A DNA stretch of 64,000 nt from SHZI01 sp964417725 (GTDB lineage: Bacteria; Pseudomonadota; Gammaproteobacteria; Steroidobacterales; GCA-2729495): NCBI GenBank assembly GCA_964417725.1, contig CAYQIV010000002.1, forward strand, positions 62,001-126,000, in the 5' to 3' direction. The notes under the pieces are model-generated. The model made no database searches. It was given only the letters and a program-made list of their open reading frames with translations, and was not told the DNA's origin. Shown here piece after piece: positions 34,577-44,091 of this stretch (the stretch's first letter is position 1; each line of letters opens with the position of its first letter). Both the position numbers and the translations under genes were made by a program.

Positions 34577-37368
34577 CCGACTACAAGCACACGCTGAACC
34601 TGCCCCGCACGGACTTCCCCATGAAAGCGGATCTGCCGCGCCGCGAGCCGGCCATGCTCGAGTGGTGGGAGCGCACGGCGATCTACCAGCGGCTGCGCGC
34701 CCACGCACAGGGGCGGCCCAGGTTCCTGCTCGTCGATGGCCCGCCCTACGCCAACGGCGACATCCACATCGGTCATGCCGTCAACAAGATCCTCAAAGAC
34801 ATCGTCGTCAAGTCGCGCACGCTGTCCGGTTTCGACGCGCCCTTTGTCCCCGGCTGGGACTGCCATGGCCTGCCGATCGAGCACCAGGTCGAGAAAAAGC
34901 ACGGCAAGGTTGGCGAGAAGCTTGATGCAACGGCATTCCGCGCCGCCTGCCGCGCCTACGCCGCGGCACAGGTCGACACCCAGCGGCGTGATTTTCGACG
35001 CCTCGGTGTCATCGCCGACTGGGACAACCCCTACCTGACGATGCAACCCGCTTTCGAGGCGGCGCAGGTCCGCGGTTTCGCACGAATCATCGCCAATGGC
35101 CACCTGCAGAGGGGTTACAAGCCGGTCCACTGGTGTCTCGACTGCCGTTCGGCACTGGCCGAGGCCGAGGTCGAGTACATCGACAAGACTTCCCGGGCCA
35201 TCGACGTGGCGTTTGGGGTGGTCGATGCAGCGGCGCTGTGGCAGCGCCTGGGGATGGCCGCCTGCGGCGACGTCGCCGTGCCGATCTGGACGACGACGCC
35301 ATGGACGCTGCCGGCCAACCAGGCCGTGGCCCTCGGTGCGGACATCACTTATCAGCTGCTGGCCGTCGACGTTGGCGGACGGTTGCTGCACCTCGTGCTT
35401 GCCGAAGGTCTGGCGGCAGCAGCCCTGGCCCGCTACGGCGCCACAGGAGTGCGATGCCTCGCGTCGTTCGATGGCCAGGTGCTCGAGGGCCTGATCCTCC
35501 AGCATCCGTTTCTCGACCGGCAGGTGCCGGTCATCATGGCTGATTATGTGACGCTGGATGCGGGCACGGGTGCTGTGCACACCGCACCCGGTCACGGTCA
35601 GGACGACTACCGGTCGGGTGTCCGTTATGGATTGCCGCTCGACAACCCCGTGGACGGGCGCGGTGTCTATGTCGCCGGTACGCCGCTGCTGGCCGGCATG
35701 CACATCCATGCAGCCAACGAGCACATCGTCGAGCTGCTGCACGATTCGGCGCATCTGCTGCACACCGAGAAGTTCACCCACAGCTATCCACATTGCTGGC
35801 GCCACAAGACGCCGCTGATCTTCCGCGCCACGCCGCAGTGGTTCATCAGCCTTGACCAGAACGGACTGCGCGACGCGGTCATGACGGCAATCGGCACCGT
35901 GCGCTGGATCCCCGGCTGGGGGCGGCAACGTATCGAGGGCATGGTGGCGGGCCGGCCGGACTGGTGCATTTCCCGCCAGCGGACCTGGGGCGTGCCGATC
36001 CCGCTGTTCATCCATCGCGATACCGGTGAACTGCACCCGCGAACCGGTGAGCTGCTCGCCGCGATCGCGGCGAGCATGCAGGACGGTGGCATCGACGCAT
36101 GGTTCGGTCTCGACAAGTCGACGTTGCTCGGTGATGAAGCTGCCGATTACGACGCCATCACCGACACCATGGACGTGTGGATGGATTCGGGCATGGTCCA
36201 TCACTGTGTCGGAGAGACGCATGAAGGGATCGATTTTCCCGCCGACCTCTATCTCGAGGGTTCCGACCAGCACCGTGGCTGGTTCCAGAGCTCGCTGCTC
36301 ACGGCCGTGGCGATGCAAGGATCGGCGCCCTACCGGCAGGTGCTGACGCACGGCTTCACGGTCGACGACAAGGGCCGCAAGATGTCCAAGTCGATGGGCA
36401 ACGTGGTCGCGCCGCAGAAGGTCGTCGACAACCTCGGTGCGGACATCATCCGCCTGTGGGTGGCGGCGACGGACTACCGTGGCGAAATGAGCGTGTCGGA
36501 GGAGATCCTGCGGCGCATGGCCGATTCCTACCGCCGCATGCGCAATACGGCACGTTTCCTGCTCGGTAATCTGGCCGGCTTCGACCCGTGCCGTGATGCC
36601 CTGGCGGCGGATGATCTGGTTGCCATCGATGCATGGGCGATCAGTTGTGCGGCACGCCTGCAGGATGACGTCGTTGCGGCATATGACGACTACGAATTCC
36701 ACCGCGTCTACCAGCAGTTGCACAACTTCTGCGTCGTCGACATGGGGTCGTTTTACCTCGATGTCATCAAGGACCGGCTTTACACCACGCCGGCACGCAG
36801 TGTCGCGCGGCGCTCTGCGCAGACCGCGTTGTGGCATATCGCCGAGGCGATGGTGCGCTGGCTGGCGCCGGTGCTGAGCTATACGGCCGAGGAGATCTGG
36901 CGCTGCATCCCCGGCGAGCGGCCCGACTCGGTACTGTTCGCCACCTGGCACGAATTGCCCCGCGTTGCCGCACCGACCCTCGACTGGTCCGCCATCCGCG
37001 CCGTGCGCGAAACGGCAGCCCGCGCCCAGGAAGTGCTGCGTGAAGCCGGGCAGATCGGTGGCAGCCTGGACGCGGCGCTGACCATCTATGCCGATGGCGG
37101 CCTCCACGACATGTTGCGAGGGCTCGGCACCGAGCTGCGTTTCATCTTCATCACCTCGGAGGCGGTGGTCGAACCCGCGGCGCGACGTCCGACCACGGCC
37201 CTGGCCGGTGATGGATATTGGGTCGAGGTGCAGCCGTCGGCAGCGCCGAAGTGCGGGCGCTGCTGGCACCGCAGCGCCGATGTGGGTGCAGTGGCGGCCC
37301 ACCCGCTGTTGTGCGGACGTTGCGTCACCAATGTCGATGGCGGTGGCGAGACCCGCCACTGTGCCTGA
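34573..37368 (+). CDS. ileS: Isoleucyl-tRNA synthetase
   Basis: A 931-residue class I synthetase (E. coli 938). HIGH is at residues 65-68 (GDIHIGH), KMSKS at 603-607, and the C-terminal zinc finger CGRCWHRS...CGRC is present. The editing domain (TTPWTLPANQAVAL) is intact. The GTG at 34573 overlaps the ribF stop (GTGA), has an AGGGA site upstream and gives the family N-terminus DYKHTLNLP. The eukaryote-like mupirocin-resistant form is not suggested. Co-transcribed with ribF and lspA. Confidence 0.97.
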   Translation: MTDYKHTLNLPRTDFPMKADLPRREPAMLEWWERTAIYQRLRAHAQGRPRFLLVDGPPYANGDIHIGHAVNKILKDIVVKSRTLSGFDAPFVPGWDCHGLPIEHQVEKKHGKVGEKLDATAFRAACRAYAAAQVDTQRRDFRRLGVIADWDNPYLTMQPAFEAAQVRGFARIIANGHLQRGYKPVHWCLDCRSALAEAEVEYIDKTSRAIDVAFGVVDAAALWQRLGMAACGDVAVPIWTTTPWTLPANQAVALGADITYQLLAVDVGGRLLHLVLAEGLAAAALARYGATGVRCLASFDGQVLEGLILQHPFLDRQVPVIMADYVTLDAGTGAVHTAPGHGQDDYRSGVRYGLPLDNPVDGRGVYVAGTPLLAGMHIHAANEHIVELLHDSAHLLHTEKFTHSYPHCWRHKTPLIFRATPQWFISLDQNGLRDAVMTAIGTVRWIPGWGRQRIEGMVAGRPDWCISRQRTWGVPIPLFIHRDTGELHPRTGELLAAIAASMQDGGIDAWFGLDKSTLLGDEAADYDAITDTMDVWMDSGMVHHCVGETHEGIDFPADLYLEGSDQHRGWFQSSLLTAVAMQGSAPYRQVLTHGFTVDDKGRKMSKSMGNVVAPQKVVDNLGADIIRLWVAATDYRGEMSVSEEILRRMADSYRRMRNTARFLLGNLAGFDPCRDALAADDLVAIDAWAISCAARLQDDVVAAYDDYEFHRVYQQLHNFCVVDMGSFYLDVIKDRLYTTPARSVARRSAQTALWHIAEAMVRWLAPVLSYTAEEIWRCIPGERPDSVLFATWHELPRVAAPTLDWSAIRAVRETAARAQEVLREAGQIGGSLDAALTIYADGGLHDMLRGLGTELRFIFITSEAVVEPAARRPTTALAGDGYWVEVQPSAAPKCGRCWHRSADVGAVAAHPLLCGRCVTNVDGGGETRHCA

Positions 37369-37378
37369 GCGACGCGAG

Positions 37379-37912
37379 ATGGCCAGCCACCGTCACACGC
37401 CAGCATCCGCTTCGTCTGCGTCGCCACCTCACCGCCCGCTGTGGTGGCTGGTCGTGTCGCTGCTGGTGGTCGGGCTCGACCAGTTCACGAAATGGCTGAT
37501 TGTCACGCGATTCGACCTCTACGAGCGCATGCCGGTGTTGCCGTTCTTTGACCTGGTCCGCGTGCACAACAGCGGGGCGGCCTTCAGCCTGCTGGCCGAT
37601 GCCGGCGGCTGGCAGAACGGGCTGTTCGCGGTGATCGCGCTGGCGGTCAGCGTATTCATCGTCTGGTGGCTGCGCCAGCAGCCCGCCGGGCGGGTGGCGG
37701 TGCCGCTGGGGTTGAGTCTGGTGCTGGGCGGGGCGGCCGGCAACCTTGTCGACCGGCTGCTGCATGGTTATGTGATCGACTTTTTCCTGCTTTATTACCA
37801 GCGCTGGTCCTATCCGGCGTTCAACGTCGCGGATGCAGCCATCACCTGTGGGGTCGTGCTGCTGTTGTGGGATGGCGTCGTGCTCGAGCGGCGCCGGCTG
37901 CACCAGCGCTGA
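37379..37912 (+). CDS. lspA: Lipoprotein signal peptidase
   Basis: The 177-residue protein has four membrane helices and the catalytic aspartates of signal peptidase II: GGAAGNLVDR (first Asp) and FNVADA (second Asp); DQFTKW and HNSGAAFS are also conserved. It removes signal peptides from prolipoproteins in the inner membrane. It starts 10 bp after ileS. In pseudomonads fkpB and ispH follow lspA before the pilus genes; here the pilus operon comes directly after, in convergent direction. Confidence 0.96.
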   Translation: MASHRHTPASASSASPPHRPLWWLVVSLLVVGLDQFTKWLIVTRFDLYERMPVLPFFDLVRVHNSGAAFSLLADAGGWQNGLFAVIALAVSVFIVWWLRQQPAGRVAVPLGLSLVLGGAAGNLVDRLLHGYVIDFFLLYYQRWSYPAFNVADAAITCGVVLLLWDGVVLERRRLHQR

Positions 37913-38025
37913 TCCCGGCCCGCCCGGGGGTCGCCATCTCATCATGGCGGTGCATCGAGGCCGCAAGGGGCGGTGCGCCGGATGTCGCCGGAGGGTGCAC
38001 CAGCCGTGCGGGCTGCCTGCCTGGG

Positions 38026-38478
38026 TCAGCGCCAGCAACGGTCCCGGATTTCGGCGCCCGTGCTGCCATCGGCGGCCACCGCGCCGCGCTGGCCATCCTG
38101 GGTGAGGGTGAACTGGCGGCATGACAGGTCGTCGGCCTGGCGGCCGCCCTCGCGGGCCGTTGCCGTCGCGGTGTAGCCGATTGCGGCGCCGTCGGCGTGC
38201 GCGGCCAGCGCCAGCCGGTAGTGCCCGTGCGCGGTTTCGCCGAGGCCGAGGCCATCGGGTGGCGGATCGCCGAGTTCTTCCCCGGTGGTGGCATAGCGGT
38301 TGTGGCGCAGGTAATAACGCTCCTGCGCGGTCGCGATCTGCAGCAGTGCGATGGTGGCATCGGTGCGGTGGGTGCGACGCACATGCTGCCGGTAGCCTGC
38401 GGTGGCGATGCCGGTGATGATCGCCATGATGACCATCGCGACCAACAGCTCGACGAGGCTGAAGCCCGCCGTGCGCAT
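38026..38478 (-). CDS. pilE: Type IV pilus minor pilin PilE
   Basis: A 150-residue prepilin: MRTAG5 then F6SLVE with Glu at +5, a hydrophobic helix (LLVAMVIMAIITGIATAGY) and a C-terminal part with two cysteines near the end. PilE-type minor pilins are part of the tip complex with PilV, W, X and FimU. It is the last gene of the leftward minor-pilin operon; its ATG is 2 bp after the pilY1 stop. Confidence 0.9.
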   Translation of the reverse strand: MRTAGFSLVELLVAMVIMAIITGIATAGYRQHVRRTHRTDATIALLQIATAQERYYLRHNRYATTGEELGDPPPDGLGLGETAHGHYRLALAAHADGAAIGYTATATAREGGRQADDLSCRQFTLTQDGQRGAVAADGSTGAEIRDRCWR

Positions 38479-38480
38479 GA

Positions 38481-41400
38481 TCAGGGGGCCTCGGCCGGCG
38501 ACCAGTACGTGCGGCGCGGCATGTTGCCCGCCCAGCCGGGGATGTCGTCGTCGCTGAGGCACTCGGTACCGGCGCATATCGAGGTTTCGCCGGTCATGGA
38601 CTGGTAGAGCAGGATATCGCTGACCGGCATTGCCGAAACGAGCGGCTTCGAACGGTCGGCGGGCGTCAACGGCGTGTCGTCGATCGCGGTGTCGAACTGG
38701 GTCAGTGGCCGGCCGTCGAACAGGCTGATGGCGTAAAGGCGGTTGGTGCCGACGCCGCTGCTGCACTCGCTGACGGCGTCACCCGGCGAGAAGGACGCGA
38801 AAAAGACCGTGTTGTCGAGGGTCAGCGACTCGCCGAGGACCTTCTCCCCCGGGGCTTCATCGAGGCGCAGGCGCCAGCCGGCGGCCTCTGCCGGCAGTTC
38901 GGGGGCCGGGTCGCCGGTGATGTCGACGAGATCGGAAATTCGTATCGGCGAGGAGTAGTCGTCGCGGTCGCGCACTCCGTAGACGTCGAAATCGCGCACC
39001 GAGAAAAACTGTTCATCGATGACCTGATCCAGGGGGCGGCCACGGTAGCCCGAGCCGATATTGATGGCGATGGCGCGCCTGCCACTGCTGCGGGTCAGGA
39101 CGATGTCCGGGGCCACATAGAAGCGGCGCACGGACTCAGCCGGGGCGCTGGCGCCGAGGTCGGCGGCGCCGAGGGTGGCGAGCAGTCCGCCTTCGACCAG
39201 TGTGGCGGGCGGGTTGCCGTTGACGACATCGAAGCGCCACAGCCGCCCGCCGGTGTCGGCGGCGTAGATGCGGTCGAGCAGGCCGTCGCCGTTGAGGTCG
39301 ATGGTGCTCACCGGCGCCGGTATCGAGTGCTGCATGTCTAGGACCAGGGCATGGGCCGTGGCACCGGCGGGACCTCCTGCGCTCCACAGCGCTTCGCCGC
39401 TGACCAGGTCGACCATGTACACCGCGTTGCCGACGGTATCGGTGCGGAATGTGCCGCTGTCCTGGCCGGGGTCGTAGCCGCCGCCGAAAATCGCCACGGT
39501 CCTGACCGCCGTACCCACCCTGACCCGGCCAACGGCCGGCGTCGACCAGGTCTGGCCGATATCGGCGAATGCGGGGTTGGTGCTGTCGATTTCCCAGAGC
39601 AGCCGCGGCGCCTCGCGTGCGCTGACATCGAGCGCGTAGAGGCCGTCGCCGCCCCGCCCCATGCCGAACAGCAGGATGGCGCGCTCGGTGCCAGCCAGCC
39701 CGGGCCGGCCGTCGTCGTTGACGACATGGACGCGCAGGCGGCCATCGAGGCCATAGGTTTTGAGGCCCGTGGCCTCGTCCATGAACAACTCGTTCAGGCG
39801 GGCAAACTGGCGTTGCGGGATGAAGGCCCACAACTCGTCCCCGGTGCGGGCATCGATGGCGTGCAGGTAGCCGTCGTTGGTGGCCATGAACACCGTCATC
39901 ACCGGTGCATCGGCACTCCCGCCATAGATGAAAGTGGCGGGACGGGCATTGAAGGCATCGCCCATGTCCCGGCGGCTTTCGCCGTCGTTGCCGTCGCCAT
40001 CGGCATCGCGGACGTCGCGGCCGAGCGCCCACTCGATGAGAGGGGTGCGGGCGTCGTCGGCGACACCCAGCAGGGCGCTGTCGATGTTGTCGTTCTCCGG
40101 ATCGAGGCGATTTCCCGCGTCGGTGAGTTCGCCGCTGACCAGATTGCTGTAGATGCGGCGCAGGGTGTAGTCGGGGAGCCTGGCGGCCGCGCCGCCATCG
40201 ACGGCCCGGTCGCCGTCCGGGCTCGCCGACCAGAAGCTCCAGCTGTCGCGGTCGAAGCCGCCCGTCGCGGGGTCGATGGCGGGTTGCCCGTCGCGGCCGA
40301 CGAGCTGGCCGTCGACAAGGCGGTATTTTTTCAGGTTGCCGAGCCAGCGCGTGCGGCCGGTGATCTGGAAGGCGGGGATGAATACATCACTGAGGTTCTG
40401 GGTGCGGTTGAAGGCATTGACGGCGATGGTCGGCGGCGTGAAGGTGTTGGCGCTGTCGGAGATCGAGCTGACGATGCCCTGCAGTGCGCCGGCGAGGGTG
40501 GCCGTGTCGTCGGCGCGGTAGTACTCGCCGCCGCCGCGCTCGGCGATCCGCGCCAGTGCCGGCGAGTCGACCGTGAAGCCGATCGTGTGCGTGACGGCGT
40601 TCTGCTGGCCGGGCAGGCCGGGTGACAGGTCGGCCTGGTGCAGGTAGGCGGCGAGGTCGTCGATGCATGCGCCATCGCCGCTGCCGTCACATGCCGGACC
40701 GACCAGTGTGGCGAAGCCCGGCAATGCGGTGATCTTGCGGTCGGCGGTCGTGCCGCGGAAATCCTCACCGTCGGTGAGGATGATGATATAGCTGCGGCCG
40801 CATTCCGCTGTCAGCGGGGTGCGATAGAGGATGCCGTCCGGATTGCCACCGACGCGGGACCCGGCCACGCTGCGCTCGGGTGGAGGTTCTTCGTTGCCGT
40901 AGTCGACTGCGCTGCCCATGAGGTACAGCGCCGATTCATACAGTGTGCCGGCCAACGGCGTGATTCCGCTGGCGCCAAAGCCGGCGACCACTGACCTGAT
41001 CGTTTCGCGGGCCGTGTCGACCGGTGCCACGGCATGGGCCACGCGGCCGCCCTCGAAGCGGTTGAAGCGCAGCACGCCGATGTTGACGTTGTCCAGGCTG
41101 TCGAGCAGATCGCCGACGACCTCCTGGACGATCTGCAGGCGGGTCCGCGTGATGGTCGGCGGGTTGTCGTTCCAGTTCAGCCAGTTGCCGTCGTAGAGTG
41201 TTGGCGATTCGCGCCACGCCGGTTCGGTGGCGGTGTCGTCGCTCCATGGGCCGCTGGCACCGTCGGCGGCAAAGCGGCCCGTGCCGATACCGCCGTCGAG
41301 GCCGCGGTCGGCCTCGCACTCGAGCGGGTCGGTTGCGCGGCCCGCGGACGGCGCTTCCCAGCGCAGCCGATCCGCATTCCAGCCGAGCAGGGGACCGCGG

Positions 41401-41753
41401 AAATACCCCACGGCCTCGAGACGGCTGCGCGACACGGCGCAATAGTTGGCGACCTTGTCCACGCGGTTGTCGCTGCCACAGGGTGGCGGCGTGCCGCTGG
41501 TCGAGAAATACAGCGAGTCGCCGCGGTAGCAGCCGTCGTAGGTCTCGCCGGGGTTCCACGGCGCCTGGGTCTCGACCGCGGTGTCCATGCTGCCGGAGGT
41601 GTCGATGATGAGGAGGATGTTCGCCGGTGTGGGGGTGGTGCTGCGTAGCCCGGTGAACAGTTCGGCGTCGTCGGCAAGTGCGCCGGCACAGGCGACGACA
41701 CCGAGGACTGCGGCGATGCGGGTTGCCGCCATCCGGCCACGGGATGGGCTCAC
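38481..41753 (-). CDS. pilY1: Type IV pilus tip adhesin/assembly protein PilY1
   Basis: The 1090-residue exported protein has a signal peptide (to about residue 27), a von Willebrand A-like domain with MIDAS motif D51TSGSMD, and a C-terminal PilY1 beta-propeller with calcium-type loops such as DLNGDGLLD and DADGDGND. PilY1 sits at the pilus tip, mediates adhesion and surface sensing, and calcium at the propeller controls extension/retraction. The GTG start overlaps the stop of the preceding small gene (GTGA), giving likely translational coupling. It belongs to the minor-pilin operon. Confidence 0.93.
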   Translation of the reverse strand: MSPSRGRMAATRIAAVLGVVACAGALADDAELFTGLRSTTPTPANILLIIDTSGSMDTAVETQAPWNPGETYDGCYRGDSLYFSTSGTPPPCGSDNRVDKVANYCAVSRSRLEAVGYFRGPLLGWNADRLRWEAPSAGRATDPLECEADRGLDGGIGTGRFAADGASGPWSDDTATEPAWRESPTLYDGNWLNWNDNPPTITRTRLQIVQEVVGDLLDSLDNVNIGVLRFNRFEGGRVAHAVAPVDTARETIRSVVAGFGASGITPLAGTLYESALYLMGSAVDYGNEEPPPERSVAGSRVGGNPDGILYRTPLTAECGRSYIIILTDGEDFRGTTADRKITALPGFATLVGPACDGSGDGACIDDLAAYLHQADLSPGLPGQQNAVTHTIGFTVDSPALARIAERGGGEYYRADDTATLAGALQGIVSSISDSANTFTPPTIAVNAFNRTQNLSDVFIPAFQITGRTRWLGNLKKYRLVDGQLVGRDGQPAIDPATGGFDRDSWSFWSASPDGDRAVDGGAAARLPDYTLRRIYSNLVSGELTDAGNRLDPENDNIDSALLGVADDARTPLIEWALGRDVRDADGDGNDGESRRDMGDAFNARPATFIYGGSADAPVMTVFMATNDGYLHAIDARTGDELWAFIPQRQFARLNELFMDEATGLKTYGLDGRLRVHVVNDDGRPGLAGTERAILLFGMGRGGDGLYALDVSAREAPRLLWEIDSTNPAFADIGQTWSTPAVGRVRVGTAVRTVAIFGGGYDPGQDSGTFRTDTVGNAVYMVDLVSGEALWSAGGPAGATAHALVLDMQHSIPAPVSTIDLNGDGLLDRIYAADTGGRLWRFDVVNGNPPATLVEGGLLATLGAADLGASAPAESVRRFYVAPDIVLTRSSGRRAIAINIGSGYRGRPLDQVIDEQFFSVRDFDVYGVRDRDDYSSPIRISDLVDITGDPAPELPAEAAGWRLRLDEAPGEKVLGESLTLDNTVFFASFSPGDAVSECSSGVGTNRLYAISLFDGRPLTQFDTAIDDTPLTPADRSKPLVSAMPVSDILLYQSMTGETSICAGTECLSDDDIPGWAGNMPRRTYWSPAEAP

Positions 41754-42109
41754 CGTTGCGCCCCCAGCGGTGTGTCGAGCACGACGCGCGTGACGGTGTC
41801 TTGCGCGGGGTCGTAGTAGACGTGGACCAGGGTACCCGGCTGCCGTGCGGCCGTGGCCAGCGCGGCCGCGAAAGCCGCGCGGCCGACGTCCCCCTCGTCA
41901 GCCCCCGATTGCCAGCGGGTTGCCGCCGTGATGCCGAGGCGCATCACGGCGCACGAGGGGCAGCGGCGCACGGTGAGCGGTGCGTCGCTGCGGGATGGCA
42001 GGGTCACCTGTGCCGGCTCGAGTTCCAGGCCCTGTTCGACGCTGCGCAGGGCGGGCCACGCTGTGCTGCCCAGCAGGAGGATCAACAGGCCGGCATGGTG
42101 CATCTTCAT
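41750..42109 (-). CDS. Small exported protein in the pilus operon, unknown function
   Basis: A 119-residue protein with a signal peptide (MKMHHAGLLILLLGSTAWPA) and no further membrane segment. It holds a single C50-P-S-C53 motif and a hydrophilic C-terminus with VHVYYDPAQD. I recognise no family. It lies between pilX and pilY1 with a 5-bp gap to pilX and a 4-bp overlap with pilY1, so it is surely co-expressed with the minor pilins. In pseudomonads a small gene (pilY2) also belongs to this operon but lies after pilY1; similarity was not seen. Confidence 0.75.
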   Translation of the reverse strand: MKMHHAGLLILLLGSTAWPALRSVEQGLELEPAQVTLPSRSDAPLTVRRCPSCAVMRLGITAATRWQSGADEGDVGRAAFAAALATAARQPGTLVHVYYDPAQDTVTRVVLDTPLGAQR

Positions 42110-42114
42110 GTGGC

Positions 42115-42597
42115 TCAGTTCCCTCTCGCGGCACGGAGCCGGTAGCCCTGGGCGACCCGGGCCAGCGCGCCCCGCTGGTCGGTACGGCCTTCCACCGTCA
42201 CCTCGTGGTTGAAGAATTCGCCGCTGTTGCCTTCACCCGGTGACAGGCCGCGGTCGCAGGTGCGGGTGGTGTACTCGCCCGCCAGTTCGTCGATGCGCAC
42301 GGCCGGGGCCCAGACGGCGGCGAGGCAGTCTGTCGGGGGCGCCACGGGGGGCTGGCGCAGGGTGGCGTCGATGCCGGCCTCGGCAAGTTGAGCCGCATTT
42401 TCGCGGTACTGGGTATTGCCGGCCATGAGCATTTCGAGGGCGGCGGTGCGCACCGTCGACACGGCGAGCACCGACAGCACCATCAGCAGGATCAGGCTGA
42501 TGAACAAAGCGGCGCCGCGCTGGGCTGATGGTGGTGCAGACATGGGGCCGTGCGCCGGCTGCAATGGGCTTTTCGGGTTTGCGCTGCAGGAGGTCAT
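42115..42597 (-). CDS. pilX: Type IV pilus minor pilin PilX
   Basis: A 160-residue protein with the PilX N-terminal pattern RGAALFISLILLMVLSVLAV, followed by the conserved region ALEMLMAGNTQYRENAAQLAEAG. PilX is a minor pilin whose leader (QRG|AALF) differs from classical prepilins. It would be part of the pilus tip complex. ATG 42597 is used, 3 bp after the pilW stop; an internal ATG at 42543 gives a shorter leader. Confidence 0.88.
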   Translation of the reverse strand: MTSCSANPKSPLQPAHGPMSAPPSAQRGAALFISLILLMVLSVLAVSTVRTAALEMLMAGNTQYRENAAQLAEAGIDATLRQPPVAPPTDCLAAVWAPAVRIDELAGEYTTRTCDRGLSPGEGNSGEFFNHEVTVEGRTDQRGALARVAQGYRLRAARGN

Positions 42598-42600
42598 GGT

Positions 42601-43611
42601 TCAGCCCGTCCGGTTGCGCAGCAGGATGGTTTTGGAAATGGGCAGTCGGCGATGGCCTTCGGGATAACCCTCGCTGCCTGCCGCCAGCGGGCCGAGGTCG
42701 GCATCGGGTGTTGCGTATTCGGTGGTATCCACCCATGCCGGGTCGTCGGCAGGGGTGGCGACGAGCATCCAGAGGCGCACGGCGATGATTTCGCCCGCTG
42801 CGGCAAAGCCGGCTGCACCGGGTGTGACGAGCGGGTGGTCGCCATCGACGTAGCGGTCGACGCTGCCGTTGCGGTCGGTATCGACCCCGAACTGCACCTG
42901 CAGGTTCTCGACGCCCGTGATCACCTCGTCGTCGCCGATGATGCGGCCTTTTTTCAGGGTCAGGCGACGCAGTGACGGTTGACCGGGCTCGAAGCTCGAC
43001 TGGCGGCTCACGTACCACGCATGGATGGCGACGTTGAACGTTGCCGAATCGGCACCGAGATCGGGTGCCACGCCGTCATCGAACAGGCGTCCGCCAGCCA
43101 GTGCCGACTGGACCTGGACGCGGCCGGCCTCCGGCACGGTGGGCACGCGGCCGGCGGGTTCGGCGTGGCGCACGATGAGGACGTCGCTGCCCGGCTGCGG
43201 GTCGTCACCGAAAGCACGGCATTCGAGGTCGTAGATGTCGTCGCGCCCGGCGATGCCGGTCTCCAGGTCCAGGGCCCAGGCGGTGACCTCGCTGCCACCG
43301 GAAGCGGCGCTGCAGTTGATGCGGACTGCGGCGGGGACGTCGATGGTGCCGGGCGAGGCATTGAGACCCCAGAAACGCGCCAGGCGCACATCGGGCTCGA
43401 TGCTCTCGAGGGCGAAGCGTGCCGTTTCCTGCAGGCGCGCGACGCTGTCGGTCATGCGATAACTGTTCCTGCCCTGGTCGTAGACGAACAGGGCGCCGCC
43501 GATGAGGAACAGGCCAAGGGCCATTGCCACCATCAACTCGACCAGCGTCAGGCCGCGCTGCCCCGGACGGGACGCGATGCGAGGAGGGCTGTGCGCCGTT
43601 GGGGCGCTCAC
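42601..43611 (-). CDS. pilW: Type IV pilus minor pilin PilW
   Basis: The 336-residue protein begins at a GTG overlapping the pilV stop (GTGA). The prepilin site is RG20-L21TLVE, then a hydrophobic helix and a large globular domain with the PilW region GRNSYRMTDSVARLQETARFAL. PilW takes part in the tip complex that primes pilus assembly and presents PilY1. The frame continues upstream, but only the GTG gives a normal prepilin leader. Confidence 0.88.
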   Translation of the reverse strand: MSAPTAHSPPRIASRPGQRGLTLVELMVAMALGLFLIGGALFVYDQGRNSYRMTDSVARLQETARFALESIEPDVRLARFWGLNASPGTIDVPAAVRINCSAASGGSEVTAWALDLETGIAGRDDIYDLECRAFGDDPQPGSDVLIVRHAEPAGRVPTVPEAGRVQVQSALAGGRLFDDGVAPDLGADSATFNVAIHAWYVSRQSSFEPGQPSLRRLTLKKGRIIGDDEVITGVENLQVQFGVDTDRNGSVDRYVDGDHPLVTPGAAGFAAAGEIIAVRLWMLVATPADDPAWVDTTEYATPDADLGPLAAGSEGYPEGHRRLPISKTILLRNRTG

Positions 43612-44087
43612 AGTTCCACCATCAAAGTGTAGCTGTCCGGTACGGGCTGGCCGACCTCGGGCCAGCTCACGGTGATGGCATAGCGGGTCGGTGCCGGCGG
43701 CGCTGCCGCGTCGACGACGATTTCGGCGCTGCTGCCTTCCGGCAGCCGCTGGCGCAGGTCCGCATGCCAATGGAACCAGTCGTCATCGGCCATCTCGATG
43801 CGGTCGCAGTCGTCGGGGCCGTTGACGCAGCCGCGATCCGTGCCCGGGCCATTGCCGCCATAGGCAGCGCCCGCCTCGGGGTTGGCGCGGATCCGGTCGG
43901 CCATGTCGGCGGCAAGCGTCACGGCGGTCGTGCGGTAGACGGCCGAGCGGCCACTGCGCAGGCTCTCGCCGTAGAGCGCGGCGATGCCGAGCATGCCGAT
44001 GGCCATGACGACCAGCGCCACCAGCACCTCGACCAGCGTGAACCCTTGTGGGGCGACGGCGCGGGGGGCGGGGTGTGGCGGGCGCAT
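43608..44087 (-). CDS. pilV: Type IV pilus minor pilin PilV
   Basis: A 159-residue prepilin with cleavage site QG15-F16TLVE, hydrophobic helix VLVALVVMAIGML and the PilV-type segment ALYGESLRSGRSAVYRTTAVTLAADMADRIRANP. It is a minor pilin of the tip complex. The start at 44087 lies just inside the preceding gene (overlapping stop 44092 is 5 bp upstream). Frame upstream of 44087 is a spurious continuation. Confidence 0.9.
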   Translation of the reverse strand: MRPPHPAPRAVAPQGFTLVEVLVALVVMAIGMLGIAALYGESLRSGRSAVYRTTAVTLAADMADRIRANPEAGAAYGGNGPGTDRGCVNGPDDCDRIEMADDDWFHWHADLRQRLPEGSSAEIVVDAAAPPAPTRYAITVSWPEVGQPVPDSYTLMVEL

Positions 44088-44091
44088 GGCT

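Noticed and set aside
34414..37359. 981-codon open frame antisense to ribF/ileS
   Set aside because: Shadow of ileS in a GC-rich gene; no motif, no ribosome site.
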